Source: Burkholderia sp. IMCC1007 (lineage in GTDB: Bacteria > Pseudomonadota > Gammaproteobacteria > Burkholderiales > Burkholderiaceae). From it: a stretch of 64,000 bases of DNA. The stretch covers positions 1 to 64,000 of the forward strand of contig NZ_JAPVQY010000027.1 of assembly GCF_027257875.1 (NCBI RefSeq). The letters are read 5' to 3'. Of this stretch, positions 35,664 through 44,686 are shown piece by piece (positions within the stretch are counted from its first letter, which is position 1; every line of letters starts with the position of its first letter). The notes beneath the pieces were generated by a model. It had not been told where the DNA came from, ran no database searches, and worked only from the letters and a program-made list of their open reading frames with translations. The translations under genes and the position numbers were made by a program.

Positions 35664-38272
35664 AGGCGCAGTCGTCCGTCGACCGGCAGCATGCTGACCC
35701 GTCCCCCACCAGCGCGCGCGGCCACGCGGGCCGCTTCGGCTGGCACGACCTGATCCGCCAGGCCGCGCGGATGACCGCGCGCGACTGGCGCGCCGGCGAG
35801 CTGACGCTGCTCGTGCTGGCGCTGGTGCTCGCGGTCGCGGCGCTGACGAGCGTCGGCTTTCTCGCCGACCGGCTGCGTCAGGGGCTCGAGCGCGACGCGC
35901 GCCAGATGCTCGGCGCCGACTTCGTCGTGCGTGCCGATCGTCCCGTCGATCCGTCGTTCGATCGCGAGGCGCATGCACTCGGGCTGCGTACCGCGACGAC
36001 CGCGATTTTCCCGAGCATGATCGCGGCGGCCGGTGGGCAGGCGAGCGATGCCGCGCCCACCCGCCTCGCGGCCGTGAAGGCCGTGTCGCCCGGGTATCCG
36101 CTGCGCGGTGCGGTCGAGATCGTGCCCGCCGGCGCCGCCGCCGCGCACAAGGCGACCGCGATTCCGGCGCCCGGCACCGTGTGGGCCGATCCCGCGCTGC
36201 TCGACGCGCTGCATCTGCGAGCGGGCGACACCGTGCGCGTCGGGCTGCGCACGTTCACGGTCGCGGCAGCGATTTCCCGCGAGCTCGATCGCGGTTTCTC
36301 GTTCGTCAATTTCTCGCCGCGGCTGATGATGCGCGCGGACGAACTCGCGGCGACCGGGCTCGTCGGCTATGGCAGCCGCGTCACGTACCGGCTGCTCGTC
36401 GCCGGCGACCCGCAGGCCGTTGCGCGCTTCGACGCGTATGCGCGCGGGCGCGTCGACGGCGGCAAGCTGCGCGGCGTCGGGCTCGAATCGCTGCAGGAGG
36501 GGCAGCCGCAGGTGCGGCAGACGCTCGATCGCGCGCGCCATTTCCTGACGCTCGTTGCGCTGCTGACCGCGCTGCTCGCGGCGGTCGCGATCGCGATGGC
36601 CGCGCAGCGCTACATGCGGCGCCATCTCGACGGCTGCGCGACGATGCGCTGCCTCGGCGTGAGCCGCCGCACGCTCGGCGCGCTGTTCGCACTCGAATTC
36701 GCCGGCATCGGTGTCGTCTCGGGCGTCGCCGGCGCGCTGCTCGGCTACGGCGGCCACTGGGCGCTGCTGGCCGCGCTCGGCAGCCTGATCGAGGTCGTGC
36801 TGCCGGCGCCGACGCTGTGGCCCGCGCTCATCGGCATCGGCGCCGCGCTCGTGCTGCTGCTCGGCTTCGCGCTGCCGCCGCTCGCGCCGCTCACGCGCGT
36901 GCCGCCGGTGCGCGTGCTGCGGCGCGACTGGGGCGACGCGTCGCGCACCGCGTGGGCCGCGTATGCGCTCGGCGTCGTGCTGTTCGCCGGGCTGCTGATC
37001 GTCGCCGCGGGCAACCTGAAGCTCGGGCTGATCGTCGCGGGCGGGTTCGCCGGCGCGCTGGTCGGTTTCGCGCTGATCGCCCGGCTCGTGCTGTACGTGG
37101 CGGCGCGTGCGGTGCGCAACGCGCGCGTGGCCGCGGGCATCGGCTGGCGCTATGCGCTCGCGTCGCTGCACCGGCGCGGCACGGCGAGCGCGCTGCAGAT
37201 TACCGCGCTCGCGCTGGGCCTGATGTGCCTGCTGCTGATCGCGATTACCCGCAACGACCTCATCGCCGGATGGCGGGAGTCGACGCCGCCCGACGCGCCG
37301 AATCAATTCCTGATCGACATCCAGCCCGAGCAGCGCGACGACGTCGCGGCGTGGCTGGTCGCGCACGGCGTGCGCGATGCGGTGCCTGCGCCGATGGTGC
37401 GCGGCCGGCTCGTCGCGATCAACGGCAAGCCCGTGAATCCGGATGCGTATCCGTCCGACGAAGCGCGCCGGCTCGTCGACCGCGAATTCAACCTGTCGTA
37501 CACGACCGAGCTGCCGTCCGACAATCGGATCGTCGCCGGCGACTGGTTCGGCGCGTCGGCCACGCCGCAGATCTCGATCGAGGCGGGGCTCGCGAACACG
37601 CTGAAGGTGAAGCCGGGCGACGTGCTGCGCTTCGACGTGACCGGGCTGACGGTCGATGCGCCGATCACCAGCGTGCGCAAGCTCGACTGGGGCACGTTCC
37701 GCGTCAACTTCTTCGTGCTGATGCCGCCGCCCGTGCTGAAGGATTTTCCGGCCGTCTACCTGACGAGCTTCCATCTGCCGGCCGAGCGCGCGGCGCTGCT
37801 CGACCCGCTGATCGCGCGCTACCCGAACCTGACCGCGATCGACGTCGCGCCGATCCTCGCGCAACTGCAGCGGATGATGCTGCAGGTGGTGGGCGCCGTG
37901 CAGTTCCTGTTCGCGTTCACGCTCGCAGCCGGCGTGCTCGTGCTGTACACGGCGCTTGCCGGCTCGCGCGACGAGCGCGTGCGCGAGGCCGCGCTGCTGC
38001 GCGCGCTCGGTGCGTCGCGCGCGCAGGTCAACGCGGTGCAGCGTGCGGAGTTCATCGTCGTCGGCACGCTGGCTGGCGCGCTGGCGTCGGCGGGCGCTAT
38101 CGCGGTCGGCTGGGTGCTCGCGTCGCGCGTGTTCGATTTCCGGCTCGCGGTCGATCCGTGGCTCGTGCCGGCCGGGATCGCGGCCGGCGTCGCATGCGCC
38201 GCTGCGGCCGGCTGGCTGAGCCTGCATAATGTGTTGCGGCGCCCCGCGCTGCAGTCGCTGCGCGACGCCTGA
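35660..38272 (+). CDS. FtsX-like ABC transporter permease (YbbP type)
   Basis: An 870-residue membrane protein of the MacB/FtsX superfamily with the double arrangement of YbbP: helix 1 (about 50-70, ELTLLVLALVLAVAALTSVG), a large periplasmic domain, a block of helices around residues 295-500, a second periplasmic domain and a final FtsX module containing GALLRALGASRAQV-type sequence (AALLRALGASRAQVNAVQRA). Known YbbAP systems handle lipids or small molecules at the envelope; the partner ATPase is not adjacent here. I chose a TTG at 35660 overlapping the previous stop; an ATG at 35771 would cut into the conserved N-terminus. Confidence 0.82.
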   Translation: MKAQSSVDRQHADPSPTSARGHAGRFGWHDLIRQAARMTARDWRAGELTLLVLALVLAVAALTSVGFLADRLRQGLERDARQMLGADFVVRADRPVDPSFDREAHALGLRTATTAIFPSMIAAAGGQASDAAPTRLAAVKAVSPGYPLRGAVEIVPAGAAAAHKATAIPAPGTVWADPALLDALHLRAGDTVRVGLRTFTVAAAISRELDRGFSFVNFSPRLMMRADELAATGLVGYGSRVTYRLLVAGDPQAVARFDAYARGRVDGGKLRGVGLESLQEGQPQVRQTLDRARHFLTLVALLTALLAAVAIAMAAQRYMRRHLDGCATMRCLGVSRRTLGALFALEFAGIGVVSGVAGALLGYGGHWALLAALGSLIEVVLPAPTLWPALIGIGAALVLLLGFALPPLAPLTRVPPVRVLRRDWGDASRTAWAAYALGVVLFAGLLIVAAGNLKLGLIVAGGFAGALVGFALIARLVLYVAARAVRNARVAAGIGWRYALASLHRRGTASALQITALALGLMCLLLIAITRNDLIAGWRESTPPDAPNQFLIDIQPEQRDDVAAWLVAHGVRDAVPAPMVRGRLVAINGKPVNPDAYPSDEARRLVDREFNLSYTTELPSDNRIVAGDWFGASATPQISIEAGLANTLKVKPGDVLRFDVTGLTVDAPITSVRKLDWGTFRVNFFVLMPPPVLKDFPAVYLTSFHLPAERAALLDPLIARYPNLTAIDVAPILAQLQRMMLQVVGAVQFLFAFTLAAGVLVLYTALAGSRDERVREAALLRALGASRAQVNAVQRAEFIVVGTLAGALASAGAIAVGWVLASRVFDFRLAVDPWLVPAGIAAGVACAAAAGWLSLHNVLRRPALQSLRDA

Positions 38273-38314
38273 GCGTTGCCGGCGGCCCCGACCATCCCGT
38301 TTCCGATTATCCGT

Positions 38315-38725
38315 ATGACCGATGTGAATGATGATGCGCCGTCGCAGCCGACGGCGTTCGAGCTCGTGGGCGGCGAAGCCCGCGTGCGCGAAATGGTGGA
38401 CCGCTTCTACGACCTGATGGACCTCGAGCCCGAGTTCGCGGAGATTCGCGCGCTGCATCCGGCGTCGCTCGACGGCTCGCGCGACAAGCTGTTCTGGTTC
38501 CTGTGCGGCTGGCTCGGCGGCCCCGACCACTACATCGACCGCTTCGGCCATCCGCGGCTGCGCGCCCGGCACCTGCCGTTTCCGATCGCGTCGGTCGAGC
38601 GCGACCAGTGGCTGCGCTGCATGGCGTGGGCGATGGACGACATCGGGTTGCCCGAGCCGCTGCGCGAGCGGCTCATGCATTCGTTTTACGACACGGCCGA
38701 CTGGATGCGCAACCGGCCCGGTTGA
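38315..38725 (+). CDS. Group II truncated haemoglobin
   Basis: A 136-residue globin of the trHbO group. The proximal haem-binding His is H86 in RLRARHLPFP; the preceding GPDHYIDRFGHP and WLRCMAWAMDDIG are typical of group II. Such proteins bind oxygen or nitric oxide and are linked to oxygen supply or detoxification. It is a single gene, 43 bases after the permease gene, and may share its transcript. Confidence 0.92.
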   Translation: MTDVNDDAPSQPTAFELVGGEARVREMVDRFYDLMDLEPEFAEIRALHPASLDGSRDKLFWFLCGWLGGPDHYIDRFGHPRLRARHLPFPIASVERDQWLRCMAWAMDDIGLPEPLRERLMHSFYDTADWMRNRPG

Positions 38726-38828
38726 TCGACCGGTACGCTGCTGTCCGGGCGCTGGACGATCTGCGTCTGGGCGCCTGTGCGGTGTGACGCGACACTGATC
38801 GTTTCCCCATCGATACGAGGCTCGCCCG

Positions 38829-39560
38829 ATGACGACCCACGCACTGTTTCGCGAAGACGCCTACCTCACGCAATGCGACGCCGTCGTCGCGGCCATCGAC
38901 GATGACGGCATCCGGCTCGACCGCACCGTGTTCTATCCGCTCGGCGGCGGGCAGGCCGGCGACAGCGGCACGCTGACGCTGTCCGACGGCAGCACGATCG
39001 CGATCGCCGACACGCGCAAGGCGAAGTTCGACGGCGCGACGCCCGACGATGCCGTGCACGTGCCCGCGGCGGGGCAGGACGCGCGCCTGGCGGCGCTCGC
39101 GCCCGGCGCGCGCGTGGTCGCGGACATCGACTGGCTGCGCCGCTACCGGCACATGCGATTGCACACGGCCGCACACCTGATGTGCGCGGTGCTGCCGTAC
39201 CCGGTCGACGGCTGCAGCGTGACGGCCGACTACGTGCGGCTCGATTTCGCGACGTCCGACGCGATCGACCGGCAGGACGTCGAACGCCGGCTCGCGGCGC
39301 TGGTCCGCGGCGCGCATCCGGTCACGATCGAATGGATCACCGATGCGGAGATGGCCGAGCGGCCCGAACTGGTGCGCACGATGAGCGTGAAGCCGCCGAC
39401 GGGGCTGGGCCGCGTGCGGCTGCTGCGCATCGCCGGCGTCGACCTGCAGCCGTGCGGCGGCACGCATGTGCGCAATACGTCGGAAATCGGCGAGCTGCGG
39501 GTCGCCAAAGTGGAAAAGAAGAGCGCGCGCACACGGCGCCTCGTACTGGAGTTTGCATGA
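38829..39560 (+). CDS. Alanyl-tRNA editing protein AlaX
   Basis: A 243-residue free-standing editing protein that hydrolyses mischarged Ser- or Gly-tRNA(Ala). It has the N-terminal beta-rich domain (FYPLGGGQAGDSGTL) and the zinc-binding motifs HTAAH (about 112-116) and CGGTH (about 209-213), corresponding to HxxxH and CxxxH of AlaRS editing domains. The size matches AlaX-M (type II). Its stop overlaps the start of the DUF924 gene (ATGA). Confidence 0.9.
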   Translation: MTTHALFREDAYLTQCDAVVAAIDDDGIRLDRTVFYPLGGGQAGDSGTLTLSDGSTIAIADTRKAKFDGATPDDAVHVPAAGQDARLAALAPGARVVADIDWLRRYRHMRLHTAAHLMCAVLPYPVDGCSVTADYVRLDFATSDAIDRQDVERRLAALVRGAHPVTIEWITDAEMAERPELVRTMSVKPPTGLGRVRLLRIAGVDLQPCGGTHVRNTSEIGELRVAKVEKKSARTRRLVLEFA

Positions 39561-40249
39561 CGATCGACAACCCGACGGGTCGCGCGGCGGCGCTCGATCC
39601 GCAAGCACGCGAGATTCTCGATTTCTGGTTCGGTGCGCCGGATTCGGCCGAGTTCGGGCGGGCGCGCAAGGTATGGTTCAACGGCGGCGCGGCGTTCGAC
39701 GACGTGCTGCGCACGCGCTACGGCGCATTGCTCGACGCCGCATGCGACGGTGCCTGCGACCGCTGGGCCGACTCGCCGTCGGGCGCACTCGCGCTGATCG
39801 TGGTTCTCGACCAGTTTTCCCGCAACATTCATCGCGGCACGCCGCGCGCGTTCGCTGCCGACCCGAAGGCGCTGGCGCTTGCTCGCCGCGTCGTCGCAGC
39901 CGGCTGGGACGCGCTATTGCCGAGCGGCCATCACCGCGCGTTCGCGTATCTGCCGTTCGAACATGACGAATCGCCCGAGAGCCAGCGCGAGGCCGTGCGC
40001 TTATGTGCGGGCATTCGTGATGAAGCGGGGTGCGAAAGCTATCACGACTTCGCATTGCGGCACGCGGCCGTGGTCGCGCGCTTCGGGCGCGCTTTCCGCA
40101 CCGGAACGCGATTCTCGGCCGTGCGTCGACCGACGAGGAAACGGCATTTCTGCGCGAGCCGGGTTCGTCGTTCTGACGAGTGGGGGCAGCGGCGGGGCGG
40201 GCATGAAGCCGCGTTCGCGCGGCCGATGCGGGCCTTCTGCCGAAAATGA
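39557..40249 (+). CDS. DUF924 family protein with frameshifted C-terminus
   Basis: The first 178 residues are normal DUF924: ILDFWFGAPDSAEF, WFNGGAAFDDVL, LIVVLDQFSRNIHRGTPRAF and AYLPFEHDESPESQ. At 40088-40095 the sequence GGGCGCGCTTTCC carries two extra bases (GC) relative to a reading of GGGCGCTTTCC. The other frame then continues as FPHRNAILGRASTDEE and ends TAFLREPGSSF at a stop at 40174-40176, the expected family ending. As it stands the frame runs on to 40249 with 52 unrelated residues. The ancestral gene was 205 codons (39557-40176). Function of the family is unknown; the frame shift may or may not inactivate it. Confidence 0.72.
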   Translation: MTIDNPTGRAAALDPQAREILDFWFGAPDSAEFGRARKVWFNGGAAFDDVLRTRYGALLDAACDGACDRWADSPSGALALIVVLDQFSRNIHRGTPRAFAADPKALALARRVVAAGWDALLPSGHHRAFAYLPFEHDESPESQREAVRLCAGIRDEAGCESYHDFALRHAAVVARFGRAFRTGTRFSAVRRPTRKRHFCASRVRRSDEWGQRRGGHEAAFARPMRAFCRK

Positions 40250-40250
40250 C

Positions 40251-40273
40251 GACGGCGCCCCGGGGGCGCCGTC
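40251..40273 (-). terminator. Terminator hairpin after the family 39 glycosyltransferase gene
   Basis: GACGGCGCCCC and GGGGCGCCGTC form a perfect 11-bp stem around a single central base (the loop opens in practice). On the minus strand it is followed by GTCATTTTCGG. It starts 5 bases after the stop at 40279 and could also stop the plus-strand transcript from the DUF924 gene. Confidence 0.6.
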
Positions 40274-40278
40274 TCGCG

Positions 40279-42201
40279 TTACGGTTTCACGTGCTCTTCG
40301 GGCGTGCGCACGTATACGCGCAGCAGTTCCTCGTTGTCGCCGGGCCGCGCGCCAGTCCAGAACAGTTTCCATTCGCTGCCGGGTGCGGGATCGACTGCCC
40401 GCACACCCTGGACGATCATCCACGTGCAGCGCGTCGCCTTCGCGTCGTCGATCGGCGTGTGCTGGATGCCCGAGAAGTAGTACAGCATCGGCGCCTCCGA
40501 CTCGCCGAGCCCGTGCAAGCTGGCCATGCAGTCGCCGTCGTTCCATTCGAGCGCGAGATGCGCGTTCAGGTCTTCGAACACCGAGCGGTAGCTCTTCGCG
40601 ACGTCGAGCCACGGCAGCAGCAGCGTGTACACGAGCCCCCACGCGACCAGCGCGCCCGCGCCCCACGACAGCGCGCCGCGCCACCGGCCGGTCGTGCGCA
40701 GCTTCGGCAGCAGCCACAGCCAGCCCACGGTCAGCACGAGCGCGCCGATCACGAAGCCGGGCACGATCGGCATCGTCCAGTCGAGCGGCAGCCAGCGGCC
40801 GAGCGGCGCGAGATCCGCGTGCGATGCGCCCGGATCGGCCATGACCGCCCAGATCACCCACGCGAGTGCGACGACGGTGCCGAACAGCAGGCGGCTCAGG
40901 TAGTCCCACGCGAGATGCAGGCCGCGCGGCAGCCGCTCGATCGCCTGTGCGGCGACCAGCGCGAGCGGTGCGAAGAACGGCAGGATGTAGAGTTGGCGCG
41001 AGGTCGCGGACACTTGCAGCACCGCGAGGCCGATGCCGGTGAACAGCACGGGCAGGGCGATGCGCGGCGTGCGCCAGTCGCGCCAGGCGCCGCGCGCCAG
41101 TGCCGCGATCGCGAGCGGCGCGACCGGGAAACCGACCAGCAGGAACGCACGCAGGATGAAGAACGGCTTGTCGTTTTCCGCGCCGAGCTCCGGCACGGAG
41201 AAGCCGAAGAAGCGACCGACGTTGTTGTCCCAGAACCACGTCATGAACAGCGTCTCGGAGCGCAGGAACAGTGCGGTCGGCCAGATGAGTGCGAACGGCG
41301 CGAACACGAGCGCGGCGACGCCGAGCGAGCGCGCGAACGCGCGGGTGCGGCAGGCCGGGTAGAGCATGAGCGCGCCCGCGAGCGTGGCCGCGAACACGAG
41401 CGGCACGAACAGGCCTTTCGTCATCAGCGCGATGCCGACGCCGGCGCCGAAGATCGGCGCGGCCCAACTGTCCGACGGCCGCACCGGCAGCCCGTGCCGC
41501 ATGTGCTGCGCGCGCGTGACGTGCTGCTTCACGAGTTCGAGCATGCCGCAGAAACCCATCGCGGTGCCGGCGAACAGCGCGACGTCCGTCATCATGTCGT
41601 GCACGTGCTTGATCACGACGAGCGTGCCTGCGCTCAGCACGACGGGGCCGATCACGCGCAGATCGAGCCAGCTGTCCGCGCGGCTTGCGCTGCGTGCCGC
41701 GCGCGCGATGAAACCGAACCCGAGCGCGGCGAACAGCGCGCTCGCGAGCCGTGCCGCGTCGTGCAGCGGCATCACGCGCTGCAGCAGCCACGCGAGGCTC
41801 GTCGCGACCCACGCGTAGAGCGGCGGCTTTTCCATGAACGGCAGGCCGGCATTGGTTGGTACGACGAAATCGCCGGTCTCGAGCATGTGCTGGATGATGC
41901 CGAACGTATAGGTCTCGTCCTGTTTCCACGGATCGTGGCCGAGCACGCCCGGCAGCGTGTACGCGCAGACCAGCGCGGCGACCAGCAGCCACGCCTGCCA
42001 GCCGAGCCGGGCGACGCGCTCACGTGCCGCGTGGGTTGCGCCGACGCCCGCGCCGGCCGCATCGAGCGTCGCGCCGAAGTCGGAATCGGGGGCTGATCGG
42101 GCATGATGGGCCGGAGCCGGCACGGACGTGCGTCGCCGGCCGGGCGCTGCGGAACCTGGCATGGAAAAGATCTCGGTCGGGTCAAGCCGGTCCGGCGACA
42201 T
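40279..42201 (-). CDS. Glycosyltransferase family 39 (ArnT-like) membrane protein
   Basis: A 640-residue protein with about 12 membrane segments and a C-terminal periplasmic domain. The first periplasmic loop has HDPWKQDETYTFGIIQHML, where the acidic pair (QDE) corresponds to the catalytic region of the PMT/ArnT group, followed by VPTNAGLPFMEKPPLYAW, the ExxYxxKPP-type motif. Such enzymes transfer sugars from polyprenyl phosphates to lipid A, proteins or other glycans. True ArnT (aminoarabinose) in Burkholderia is in the arn operon, so this is probably a paralogue with another acceptor. The start at 42201 is uncertain; 42162 is an alternative. Confidence 0.78.
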   Translation of the reverse strand: MSPDRLDPTEIFSMPGSAAPGRRRTSVPAPAHHARSAPDSDFGATLDAAGAGVGATHAARERVARLGWQAWLLVAALVCAYTLPGVLGHDPWKQDETYTFGIIQHMLETGDFVVPTNAGLPFMEKPPLYAWVATSLAWLLQRVMPLHDAARLASALFAALGFGFIARAARSASRADSWLDLRVIGPVVLSAGTLVVIKHVHDMMTDVALFAGTAMGFCGMLELVKQHVTRAQHMRHGLPVRPSDSWAAPIFGAGVGIALMTKGLFVPLVFAATLAGALMLYPACRTRAFARSLGVAALVFAPFALIWPTALFLRSETLFMTWFWDNNVGRFFGFSVPELGAENDKPFFILRAFLLVGFPVAPLAIAALARGAWRDWRTPRIALPVLFTGIGLAVLQVSATSRQLYILPFFAPLALVAAQAIERLPRGLHLAWDYLSRLLFGTVVALAWVIWAVMADPGASHADLAPLGRWLPLDWTMPIVPGFVIGALVLTVGWLWLLPKLRTTGRWRGALSWGAGALVAWGLVYTLLLPWLDVAKSYRSVFEDLNAHLALEWNDGDCMASLHGLGESEAPMLYYFSGIQHTPIDDAKATRCTWMIVQGVRAVDPAPGSEWKLFWTGARPGDNEELLRVYVRTPEEHVKP

Positions 42202-42388
42202 GGGCCGGCACCGATAAGGGGCGCGTCGAGGCGAATGACAGCCGGATGACGTGGCTGTTTGACTTGGCGCTAGTAGAGCACGGAATTGTTACTGACGTTT
42301 ACTGAAAATGTCACGATATTGTGGAGATTTGTGGTGTCGCGACGACGAATCGCTTGAGTAGGCGATTTTTTACCGCGCGGCGGCACGG

Positions 42389-43150
42389 CTAGCGGCCACC
42401 GCCGACGTCGAGCAGCGCGCCCGTGGTATAGGACGCCGCGTCGCTGAGTAGCCAGACGACGGCTTCGGCGATTTCCGGCGCCTCGCCCGCGCGGCCGAGC
42501 GGCGTCTGGGCGCCGAGGCGGGCTGCTCGGCCCGGCTGGCCGCCGCTCGCATGGATTTCGGTCTCGATCAGGCCGGGGCGCACCGCGTTGACGCGCACGC
42601 CGTGCGGGCCGAGTTCCTTCGCGAGGCCGATCGTCAGCGAGTCGACCGCGCCCTTCGAGCCGGCGTAGTCGACGTATTCGTTCGGCGAACCGAGCCGGGA
42701 CGCGATCGACGACACGTTGACGATCGCGCCGCCGCGGCCGCCGCGGTCGGTGGACAACCGGCGGGCGGCTTCGCGCGCGCACAGATACGCGCCGAGCACG
42801 TTGGTGTCGAACATCCGCCGCAGCCGGTCGACCGGCATGTCGGCGAGCGGCATCGACGGCGCGACGATACCCGCGTTGTTGACGAGTGCGTCGAGGCGCC
42901 CGAACGCTGCCGTCACGGTGTCGAACATCGCGATGACGTCGGCTTCGTTCGCGACGTCGCCGGCGACGATGCAGGCGCGGGCGCCCGCGTCGCGAACGGC
43001 CTGTGCGGTCAGTTCGGCCGCGGCGGCGTCGCGCGCATAGTTGATGCCGACGTCCCAGCCGCGCTCGGCGGCGAGCACGGCGGTCGCGCGGCCGATGCCG
43101 CGGCTTGCGCTGGTGATGAGGACGGCCTTGCGATCGGACGGTGCGGTCAT
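42389..43150 (-). CDS. SDR family oxidoreductase
   Basis: A 253-residue short-chain dehydrogenase. ITSASRGIGRATAVLAAERG holds the cofactor motif, LVNNAG the central motif, and the catalytic Ser, Tyr and Lys are in NVSSIASRLG and YVDYAGSKGAVD. The end GRAGEAPEIAEAVVWLLSD is typical of FabG-like or glucose dehydrogenase-like members. The sequence resembles the YgfF/glucose-1-dehydrogenase-like subgroup; the substrate is not evident. It lies 16 bases downstream of the LOG gene on the same strand. Confidence 0.85.
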   Translation of the reverse strand: MTAPSDRKAVLITSASRGIGRATAVLAAERGWDVGINYARDAAAAELTAQAVRDAGARACIVAGDVANEADVIAMFDTVTAAFGRLDALVNNAGIVAPSMPLADMPVDRLRRMFDTNVLGAYLCAREAARRLSTDRGGRGGAIVNVSSIASRLGSPNEYVDYAGSKGAVDSLTIGLAKELGPHGVRVNAVRPGLIETEIHASGGQPGRAARLGAQTPLGRAGEAPEIAEAVVWLLSDAASYTTGALLDVGGGR

Positions 43151-43166
43151 GGGCTGCCGGGGAGCG

Positions 43167-43748
43167 TTACTTGGCTGCGTCGGGCGCCCACTTGTCGAGG
43201 GCGGGCGGCTGATAGTGGCGCAGCCGGTCGATCAGCGCGACGGGTTCGGACGCCACGCACAGCGCGTCGAAATAGGTCGCGCGCATGAAGCCTTCGTCGA
43301 CCGTATGGCGCAGCAGCGCGATCAGCGGATCGTAGAAGCCATCGATGTTGTACAGCGCGACCGGCTTGCGGTGATAGCCGAGCTGCGCCCACGTATAGAC
43401 CTCGAACAGTTCCTCGAGCGTGCCGGCGCCGCCGGGCATCGCGACGAACGCATCCGACAGGTCGGCCATCATCTTCTTGCGGTGGTGCATGTCGGGCACG
43501 ACGTGCAGCTCGGACAGCCCCGTATGGCCGACTTCCTTGTCGACGAGCAGTTCGGGGATCACGCCCACGGCACGGCCGCCGGCCGCCATCACTTCATCGG
43601 CGATCACGCCCATCAGCCCGACGCGGCCGCCGCCGTACACGAGCGTGAGGCCCGCCTCGACGAGTGCGCGGCCGAACGCGCGCGCGGCGTCCGCATAGAC
43701 CGGCCGCACGCCGGATGACGAGCCGCAATAAACGCAGACGGCCTTCAT
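43167..43748 (-). CDS. LOG family protein (TIGR00730)
   Basis: A 193-residue Rossmann-like protein with the signature PGGAGTLEE (about residue 100) and GGGRVGLMG. Members named LONELY GUY cleave cytokinin riboside monophosphates to free cytokinin and ribose phosphate; many bacterial forms act as general nucleotide phosphoribohydrolases. The start overlaps the tetR stop by four bases (ATGA), which ties the two genes together. Confidence 0.9.
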   Translation of the reverse strand: MKAVCVYCGSSSGVRPVYADAARAFGRALVEAGLTLVYGGGRVGLMGVIADEVMAAGGRAVGVIPELLVDKEVGHTGLSELHVVPDMHHRKKMMADLSDAFVAMPGGAGTLEELFEVYTWAQLGYHRKPVALYNIDGFYDPLIALLRHTVDEGFMRATYFDALCVASEPVALIDRLRHYQPPALDKWAPDAAK

Positions 43749-44500
43749 TGTTTCGTGTCCTTCGTCGCGGATCGGGCCGCGACCGGGCTGCCCGCGGCGC
43801 GCGGCGAACCGTCGCGCGGCGGCAGGTAGTCGGTGAATTCGCGCTTGGGCAGCTTGCCGGACACGAGATCGTCGAACAGCTGCCGCGAGCGGCCGCGCAG
43901 GTAGGGCGCCATCACGGAGATCACGTGCATGCTCACCTGGTGCAGCTCTTCGCGGATCGCATCCTGGTCGTTGTATTTGCGCGGATGCATCACGTACTGA
44001 TACGACAGCCAGTACGTGGAGATCACCGCCATGTTGGTGGCGATGACTTCGATCTCGGCGGGCGTGGCGACCATTTCGGCGTCGGAGACGAGCAGCTCGC
44101 ACATGTCGTGCGCGAAGCGCACCTTGTGGCTGATGATCTGCTTGAAGTGCGTCTCGAGCGTGCGGTTGCGCGCGAGCAGGTCGTTGAGGTCGCGATACAG
44201 GAACCGGTAGGTCCACATGAAGTCGGCCATGTACTGCAGGTACGACCAGGTTTCGTCGATCGTCGGACGGTGATCTTCGGGAAAGCGCAGCCGCCGTTCG
44301 ATCTGCTGCTCGAACTGCGCGAAGATGCTGTTGATGATGTCGTCCTTGTTGCGGAAATGGTAGTACAGGTTGCCTGGACTGATTTCCATTTCCTCGGCGA
44401 TCGTCGTGGTCGTGACGTTCGGTTCGCCGATCTCGTTGAAGAGTTTCAACGACAACTCGAGAATCCGTTCGCGCGTGCGGCGGGGAGGTTTCGCTTCCAT
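43745..44500 (-). CDS. TetR/AcrR family regulator
   Basis: A 251-residue regulator. The N-terminal helix-turn-helix spans RERILELSLKLFNEIGEPNV and TIAEEMEISPGNLYYHFRNK (residues about 9-53). The C-terminal ligand domain is longer than usual and ends in a Pro/Arg-rich tail. It resembles the TetR group with a C-terminal DUF6-like effector domain (LLYRDLNDLLARN). It leads the cluster tetR-LOG-SDR and is likely autoregulated; a -10 element lies upstream. Confidence 0.88.
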   Translation of the reverse strand: MEAKPPRRTRERILELSLKLFNEIGEPNVTTTTIAEEMEISPGNLYYHFRNKDDIINSIFAQFEQQIERRLRFPEDHRPTIDETWSYLQYMADFMWTYRFLYRDLNDLLARNRTLETHFKQIISHKVRFAHDMCELLVSDAEMVATPAEIEVIATNMAVISTYWLSYQYVMHPRKYNDQDAIREELHQVSMHVISVMAPYLRGRSRQLFDDLVSGKLPKREFTDYLPPRDGSPRAAGSPVAARSATKDTKQ

Positions 44501-44595
44501 GTCGTCCGGCCCTGTGTATGCCGGACTGGCGGGCGCTGCAATCGATGCTGCGGGATTCGTCCGGCGCGGGTTGCTGTTCTAAGATCCAGCGGACG

Positions 44596-44601
44596 ATTAT
44601 A
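44596..44601 (-). promoter_or_regulatory. -10 element for the tetR gene
   Basis: Reading on the minus strand gives a perfect TATAAT about 95 bases before the tetR start. The -35 region is weak at all usual spacings. Confidence 0.4.
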
Positions 44602-44686
44602 AACCGCGGTTTCCGTGCATCGGGCGCATTTCGTCATTGCAATGCGTGCGGCCCATGGTGCGCCGCCGCATGCGGGCGGGCGGGCG

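Noticed and set aside
35102-38680. A 1,192-codon open frame antisense to the FtsX-type permease
   Set aside because: Same pattern: a by-product of codon bias, with no domain and no start signal.
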